Shown piece by piece: positions 24,701 through 33,700 of a DNA stretch of 64,000 nucleotides (position 1 is its first letter; each line of letters starts with the position of its first letter). The stretch is from Aricia agestis. Taxonomy: Eukaryota; Arthropoda; Insecta; Lepidoptera; Lycaenidae. The notes below the pieces were generated by a model. It searched no databases, was not told where the DNA came from, and saw only the letters and a list, made by a program, of their open reading frames with translations. Made by a program: the position numbers and the translations under genes. The stretch is from the NCBI RefSeq assembly GCF_905147365.1, contig NC_056428.1, positions 27,496,001-27,560,000 on the forward strand. Direction: 5' to 3'.

Positions 24701-27700
24701 GTGATTGAAAAAAGAAGAGTTTGACAATAATTAATAAATAATAATTAGAGATGTGCCGACTAGTCGGTAAAGGCGACTATCCGGCCACTTTTGTAGTCAG
24801 CGACTAGTCGGCGAATAGTCGGCAAAAAGCGCCGACTATCCGGCTTTTTATTATTTTACTATTATTTATATTACATTTAAGAAAAACCTTGATTATTTTG
24901 AAATTAAGTGAATTGTTTTTGAAATTACTTGCTTGTAAATAAATATCTGTGACATTTTAAATAACAACATAATAATATCTTCTTCATTCTAAACATTATA
25001 ATAAAAAAATCCTGTGGCACTCGGAGACTGCCGTGTTAATTTCGCTAAAAAAAAAATAGGCTATTGCATAGCTTTAACGCTTTATATCATGATGTCAATA
25101 TAGCCAAAACACGATCCGACACGTTCGCAGGCTGAGTATGCGATTTACCCGCGAATCAGCAGTAAACAAAGCGTTACGAAAACATCTGAAACCATGATCG
25201 GTTGGCCGACTAGTCGGCCGATTAGTCGGCTTCTTTGCAACCGACTAATCGGCTAGTCGGCTAGTCGGCCAAAGTCATGATCGGAACATCTCTAATAATA
25301 ATGTATGGGGCTCATGTCAAAATATTATTCTAATTACAGTTAAAAAAATAATATTCGTAAAAGTAGATAGCGGTGTTAATTCGTATGTCATTCTGGGGTG
25401 TAGACTAGGCTACACAATACACACGCGCCGCAACGGCAGCGGCACGCATAACTCATCCTTGTATTTCTATGGGCCCTTACACCGGCGCCGCAGCCGCTGT
25501 GGCCTGTGGCAGTGCAGCGCGGCGGCATCGGCACGGTATCGCCGCGGTGGCGCGGGCAGTGTGTAAACAGCCTTAGCGGCACGATTACGTAATACACCGA
25601 CAACAACATCCTGCAATATCGATTTGTATTTGTTCGGTTGTGTAATGTGCACAATCGCGTAAAACATTAGCTCTCTTTTATTTAAGTTGAATATAAAAAT
25701 CGGCCACGTGCGAGTCGGACTCACGCACGAAGGGTTCAGTACCGATGTCCGATACAGAGCAAAAATAGGCTAAAATTGTGTTTTTTGTATGGGAGCCTCC
25801 CTTAAATTTTTATTTTATTATAATATTATTATAAAATATGAAATTACACATATAACAAAAGAATTTGTAAAAAATTCACCTCACCATCAATGCCTACCTC
25901 TTGCCATTATTGATATAGAGCGGAAAAGGCCGAAAAATCACGTTTGTTGTATGTGAGCTCCCCTTAAATATTAATTTTATTTTGTTTTCAGTATTTCTTG
26001 TTATAGAGGCAACAGATATACACAATCTGTGAAAATTTCAGAAGTCTACCTATAGCGGTTCTTGAGATACAGCCTGGAGACAGACAGACGGACAGACAAC
26101 GAAGTCTTAGTAATAGGGTCCCGTTTTTACCCTTTGGGTACGGAACCCTAAAAGGTATCCTATGTCCTTTCTCGCTACTCAATGTGCATTTTTTTTTATA
26201 AAATAAGGGGGCAAACGAGCAAACGGGTCACGTGATGGAAAGCAACTTCTGGAGCAAGGAAACCACTGGAGCTGCAGGTGCGTTGCCAGCCTTTTAAGAG
26301 GGAATAGGGTAATAGGGGAGGGTAGGGAAGGGAATAGGGTAGGGGATTAGGCCTCCGGTAAACTCACTCACTCGGCGAAACACAGCGCAAGCGCTGTTTC
26401 ACGCCGGTTTTCTGTGAGAACATAGTATTTCTCCGGTCGAGCCTGCCCATTCGTGCTGAAGCATGGCTCCCCCACGTATATTTAATTAAAATACGATGTA
26501 ATGGCGCAGGCGTATACAAATATTATGGAATATGGTGTAATATTTGTTTACACCTGTAATTAAAATACGATATAATGGCGCAGGCGTATACAAATATTAT
26601 GGAATATGGTGTAATATTTGTTTACGTCTGTAATAATACATGTACATAAATACTAGCTTATGCCCGCGACTTCGTTTGCGTAGAAGTCCTCATGAATGAA
26701 TGCATGGTTCTTAGGGGCCGTCCATAAAGTATGCCACACCTAAAGAGGGGGCAGGGGATCGACGAAGTGTGACATGCCCATGTAGGGGTCCATGGTTAAA
26801 ACAAAGAATTGCAAGTCCCATATTTTCTGGGGGCACGGCAGTGCCCCAGCCAAGCTTTTGAGCAAAGGCACGGCCGTACCGTACTTTTCTCGAAGCGGTT
26901 CGCGGCTATTTCACAGTTCACACCCCCCTTTATCTTCGATGTTAACAAAGCTTGGGATTTAGAATTTCGGTCACTAGGAGCAAGTATTAAAACTAGCTTA
27001 ACCTCCAAATTACATGAAATCTCGATAAATAGTTTAATAGTTACGGATGGTCCAAGTACTACATTTTGTCACTCACTGACTGACAGATCATCAAAATTCT
27101 AAGGTACTTCTAGCAGACTTAGAACCTTGAAATTTGGTACCCGGATAGGTCTTTATTCACAATGAAAGGAAAAACTATTATTCACAATGAAAGGAAAAAC
27201 TATGAAACCGGCCAAGTGCGAGTCGGACTGGCGTACATAGGGTTCCCCCTATGGGATAATTTGTATGGGATCCCCCCTTAAATAATGAGTTTATTTAATT
27301 TTTATTATTAATTATTAAATTTAAAACACAATTGAGCATTTTCTGAAATTTTCAAAAACCTTACTGTTACCATTATGGATATAGACCAAAAAAGGGGAAA
27401 AAATCGTGTTTGTTGTACGAGGCCCCCCATTAATAATTTATTTTATTTTGATTGGACTATTAGCTTTTATAACGACACCAGAAATACATAACTTGTGAAA
27501 ATTGCAACTATCTAGCTATTGCGGTTCTCGAGATCCAGCCTGGTGAGTGGTAACATATGGATGTACGACGGACAGACAGCGAAGACTTATTAATAATAGG
27601 GCCCCGTTTTCATCCTTTGGGCAGGAAAACCTAAGAACTGAAATTGAAAAATTATAAAATAATAATAAATTACTTGATAAAATAAAATAAAAGATTTTTA

Positions 27701-30700
27701 TGCTTGTAACTTTGCAAGAACAGTACTTATAAGACGTTTCGACTGCATATTATTTGTTTGACGTACAAAAGGCTTTAAGTTAGTTATGTACAACAACGTT
27801 AACAATGAAACAATAATTTTATTAATAAATTCGACTTTAAATATAAACGTGATCCCTACTGCGATAAACCTACACTCCTTACTCGCTCGATATAATATGG
27901 GAGTTTTAAATTATCATATTATTATGAAAAAAGGCTTGCTCCTTTCCTGCGAGGAACGTCGAGACGCTTACGTGCATGTGCTGCTATGTATTCAACGGTA
28001 ATGCTAAAAATGACCACCTTCAAGTATAAGCTTAAGAGTCAATTATATATGAACATAAATCATAATAGTCGACTCAGAACTCAGAAATATTTACGTTAAG
28101 TTGTCCACCTATAGAACTAACGAAGCCTCAAGGAAAAAATATAAAGGAGATAGGAAATGGGTGCTAAGCTAAGTACAGAAAAGTTATAACGCGAACGTGA
28201 CCTGAAAAGAAAAGAAAAAAAACCTTGAAAAAAGAAATGAAATTCCACCAAAATATAAAATGTGAAAGGAGCCAAGTAAATATTGCATAGCTATTTCAAG
28301 CCAAGCCTTCAACTTATTTTGTAATTTAAATCAACATTCAGTAAATGTATCAATAGATTTCTTTATTTTATAATTATTATAGTGGCTTGGCAATGAGAAC
28401 AATAGAAACAAATATAAAACTGCATATTGGGAGGAGTTCATACTTACACAGACGGCACGCGACAAGTGTTTTAATATGTAACGACGCATGTGGCCGATGG
28501 TACCCAATAAATCCAATTAGTCGCTGATTATTTCTCTAGTGCTCATTGCCAAGCCACTATAATAATTAATAATTATAAAATAAAGAAATCTATTGATACA
28601 TTTACTGAATGTTGATTAAAATTACAAAATAAGTTGAAGGCTTGGTTTGAATATGATCTGAAAACTTTTTACGACAGAAGTATTGAATAGCTAGGTTTAG
28701 GTATGAAACTCGTGAGCATTAGCGACCGATCGTTCTTGCCCGTACCTCGCTACGCCCCTGACTATAACCATAACTTTGACCATAACTTTAACTTTAACCA
28801 CGCCTCTGGTTCAAGTTGCAACCCACCCTTAGGGCCCTTTTCCGCTCCTGTGTGTGCCTGCGCGCGGATATGGTCCGCATGCAAGTTGCCCGCATGACAG
28901 AAAAAACATCTATGCAATGATGTTTTTTCTGTCATGCGGGAATCCCGCGCGGCCAGACCATCCGCGCGCGGGCAACACCCTTGACAGGAAAAGCGCCATA
29001 CTTCGGATAAGTCGTCCGAATGACAAAGACAAAACATTCTCATAGTAAAATGTGTAGCACATAATATTTTGAAGACGTAAGTTGATGAACCTCCTAACTA
29101 TATATTTTTTTAAATATTCGTTGGAGTCTTTAGGACCGGGTTGTTGATGGTTTGCAATAAATTAATATGGATGCTCATGTTGCTAAAGTATACATAGAAT
29201 CGTTTTTTTTATATTTCCGGTCTAAAAGCCTCCATATATTATACTAGCGACCGGCCCCGGCTTCGCACGGGTAAAAAATAAATGATGGCCTAAGTCACTG
29301 AAAAAATGATTAAAATTGATTCAGTAGTTTGATTTTAAATAATTTATATTCATTACTACCCGTGGCCCGCGTTGGTCGGTACTGCCGCAAAAGCTACTTA
29401 GTCCCGCAATTTTAAATCTGTAATGTCTTCGAAAATATTCATTTAAAATTAAAATCGTAATAATTATGCTGTAAAGGGCCAAAATCAATAATGTGTTTGA
29501 AGTATTTAATTGAATAAGGATTATTGCCGTATTGGTTAAAATCGCTTCGAAAATTAGCCATTATTTGAAGTTAAAAGTAAATGACAAAAAAATATGTTAT
29601 TGTGGGATATATCCATAAGAGATATACTTATACGTGGGAGAGCCATGCTTCGGCACGAATGGGCTGGCTCGACCGGAGAAATACCACGTTCTCACAGAAA
29701 ACCGGCGTGAAACAGCGCTTACGCTATGTTTCGCTGAGTGAGTGAGTTTACCGGAGGCCCAATCCCCTACCCTATTCCCTTCCCTACCCTCCCCTATTCC
29801 CTTCCCTTCCCTTCCCATCTCTACCCTCCCTTATTACCCTATTCCCTCTTAAAAGGCCGGCAACGCAATTGCAGCTCTTCTGATGCTGCAAGTGTCCATG
29901 GGCGACGGAAGTTGCTTTCCATCAGGTGACCCGTCTGCTCGCTTGCCCCCTTATTTCATAAAAAAAAAATATATACCATCGCGGAGTTTTCTGTAGACCT
30001 TTTCAATGTGTACAATGCGCACCCCTGCATTGGTACTCGTACTATTATTATCTATTCTGTGGCATTGGTAGCGCCCACTTCGAAACGGGCGTAAATCGCA
30101 ATATTTTAATTTCGCCATAACTTCTAAACCAAACGTCCAATTTTAATCATTCGAAGAGCAAATATAATCTACATAAACTGTACTTAGTGATGAATTTATT
30201 TATTTTGATAAGGATCATTAGAATAAGCAAAATAAATTCGTTTAAATGTAGTCCGAAAAAAATCTACATTTTTAAATAAGAAAATGGTTGTTGTGCCTCA
30301 CTTGACAGGTATAGTGTGTCGCGGATATTTTTGTAGATATTTATAAGATCTACATTTACTTAGAACATTGTATAGTTCTATATTTTATAGTTTAGGCAGC
30401 GTACGCAAAATAAGTAAATTTTCTGGTTGTTTCCGAAAAACTGAAATATCTTACGGAACCCTATATTCTCCAAAATAAAAAGTAGGCTATGTTACTCGTG
30501 AATAATGTAGCTTTCGAATGGTGAAAGAATTTTTAAAATCGGTCCAGTAGTTTTTGAGCCTATTCATTACAATTAAACGAACAAACAAACAAACAAAGTT
30601 TACCTCTTTATAATATTAGTATAGATAAAAAACGAACATTTTCGAATATTATTCCACTTCATACTACGTTTTATCAGAGACTAGACATACATATATAGTA

Positions 30701-33700
30701 TTCTAAATAATAAAAAGTTTTGTTTTAATAACTTTTAGAATTTTTATAGACTACTTAATACAATTTTTAGCACATCTAGACATGATTCCGGACAGGATGA
30801 GCCTAGGCACATAATTGTCATAATAAGATTTCCAAACACATTTTCAAACTTATAGATAGACTATATAGTTATGTTGCACCTTTAATATTTTTTGTTGTCT
30901 GACAGTTTTTGTGTATTTGATTGTACAGCTCTGGGCACCGAGGGTATATTCCGTCGGTCAGCCAACATATCGGTGATCAAGGAGTTGCAGCGCGCTTGCA
31001 ACAGGGGTGAACCGATATCCTTCAGGAACGATCCTCATATCGCGGCGGTTTTACTCAAGACCTTCCTCAGGGATCTCGAGGAACCGCTCATGACTTTCGA
31101 CCTGTACGAGGAGATTGTGAAGTTCCAATGTAAGTTTTATTTGGTGTCCAGCATAGTTAATATTTTTTAACAGTATGGCTTAGGCCAAAGGTTGCGTCAA
31201 CTTGTCAAATGTGTGTTTTGTATTGACGCTCCCGCTTCACAGTCTTGTGGTCGCGTAGGTTTGAACAAAGCATAATTGTTGAAGCATAATGTTGATGTTT
31301 AGCAGAGGATATTCGCTTTAATTTCTTTTAAATAAGGTATCCATAAAGTATTTCACAGCTAAAGGAGGGTGGGAGGGGGTCGACGAAGTGTGATATGGGG
31401 GGTCCTAAGTTTTGTGACATTTAAAATGTAACAAATTGAATAGCGAAATTTATAATATTGAGGTGGATTTAATTTTTAGATATAGAATTGTAAATTTGTG
31501 ACGTCACACTAGGGAGGGGTCTCACAAATGTGACCACCTGTGACAAGGGGGAGGGGGAGGTCTAAAATCAAGAAAATCGTGTGATGTACTTTATGGATGG
31601 TCCCTAATTTTATTTGATTAAAGATGCGTTTGCCAGATCAGGCATGGCAGCCCGCTTTCTATGCTTGTAATCTACGAAAAATAAAAACTAAGGAAAAGTA
31701 ACTCCGTCAAAAAAAACATGTTCTACAATACTTTTCAAAAATGTGTACCTAGGAACACATTTTCAATACATTTGCAATATTTAAGTGGTCTCCAATCTCC
31801 AGCGAGCAGCGGTATCAGGCTGACGTTACATGACAGTTCGAATGGAACCAAATAATTTAAAACGGTAATAGTATGGACTATGGGAGTTACGTTTCCTTAG
31901 TTTTTATTGCAATCCAAAAAAAAGTCTAACTTATTTTTTTGGAAAATTGGTAAAGAAACGACCCTTATTGGTCAACTTATGCTAGTGCAGCGTTTCACAG
32001 TAGCCTCAGTACTCAGTAGTCTCAACAAACCATTTCCTATTAGTAATAAATTCTAAAATTTGTTTTTGTTACTTTGAATTAACTTATTTATTTAGTGTCC
32101 GACCGAAGGATTGTATTGGCCGAAATTATTCCGAAACACAAACCGTATTATAAGTTTCCTAGGTACTTCATATTGACTACGAGTTATTATTTTTTTAATT
32201 TAAAAATAAAATATACGATTTATTCAATGATATCGCTGTTTTTTTGCATCGGCCGTGATTCCCAAAGCCATTTTGTTAAAAGGCCGAACCTTAAGTCTGA
32301 CACTATCTGAACCTAACTTAACCTTATGCCTGGTTTTTTAGCGTGGACTAATCGCGACAAGCCCCGTCAGGTGAAAATATTGATCCTTGAGCGGCTCCCG
32401 TTGGATAATTACAAGTTACTCAAATACATCATACAGTTTTTGTGGGAGGTAAATAAACAACATAATAATTATTAATTAGTACTATCAGAGATGTTGATTC
32501 ATAGGCAGATGACGGACTTAAGTATTTTGGTCGGGTTTCATCAAACCCAGCCGACAGATGACGACTTACATTAAGTTGACATAATCCGACCAAATGACGT
32601 AATTAGGTCCGTCAACTGCCTCCAAATCATTGTCTTCGATGGTACATACATAATGTTATTGCCTACTATACTGTACTCGGCGAAACATGGCGGTAGCGGT
32701 CATTGACTCCCTGTCAAAAGCTTGTCACTTTCTATATAAAACGCGATTGACAATGAAGTGTCAGATGTTGTCAATCGCGGCTTTGTATAGAAAATGACAA
32801 GGTTTTGACAGGGAGTCAATGACTGCTACCGCCATGTTTCGTCGAATACATTATACAGTATAGCTACTATGATCCAAAGTTGCGCTTATTTTTGTTAGTC
32901 AAACTCCGCTTGATATTTTAAATAAGACCTACATTTTATTACTCAAAAATTTTGATGTGTCAGTAATCTGCACCTATCTGTGACGAAGAAATAGATCATC
33001 GAATTAATAAAACTCGCCTAATTTTTACCGACTTCCAAAAATGAGGAGGTTATACGTTCGGCTGTATCATGTATGTATCTTTTTTTTTTAACCCCCGACA
33101 AAAAAGAGGAGTGTTATAAGTTTGACGTGTCTGTGTCTGTCTGTCTGTTTGTCTGTGTGTGTATCTGTCCGTGGCATCGTAGCGTCCAAACGGGTGGACC
33201 GATTTTGATTTAGTTTTTTTTGTTTGAAAGCTGACATGATCGAGAGTGTTCTTAGCTATAACTCATCATCATCAGCCTACTCAGTGCTGGACAATCAGGA
33301 TTTATCTGGTTCATGAAAAGCCGTTAGCAACTTGTAGTCGTTTCATTCTAGTTATAAATATACAATATACGGATACACATAATAATGGAAAGTTGACCTG
33401 GTGTTGCAGCATCACCTGGTAATCAATAGGATATCCAACTCCTCGCCAACTTAGAGCAGAGGTTTCGTGTTTGGGCTCATTTTGATTGCGACAACCAGTA
33501 AGAAGTAGATAAACACTAAATATTTACATGCTGCTACTGCAACATCACCTGGATTCTATAGGAACCGAGCTTCGTATGAACCCAAAGTGGAGGTTTAACT
33601 AGAACATTAACTACCGTGACATGAGTTTGGGCTCATATTAACGGCCTTATCGAAAAGGACATTGATAAATGGTAATCATGAGAATATGATTCTGTTGATA

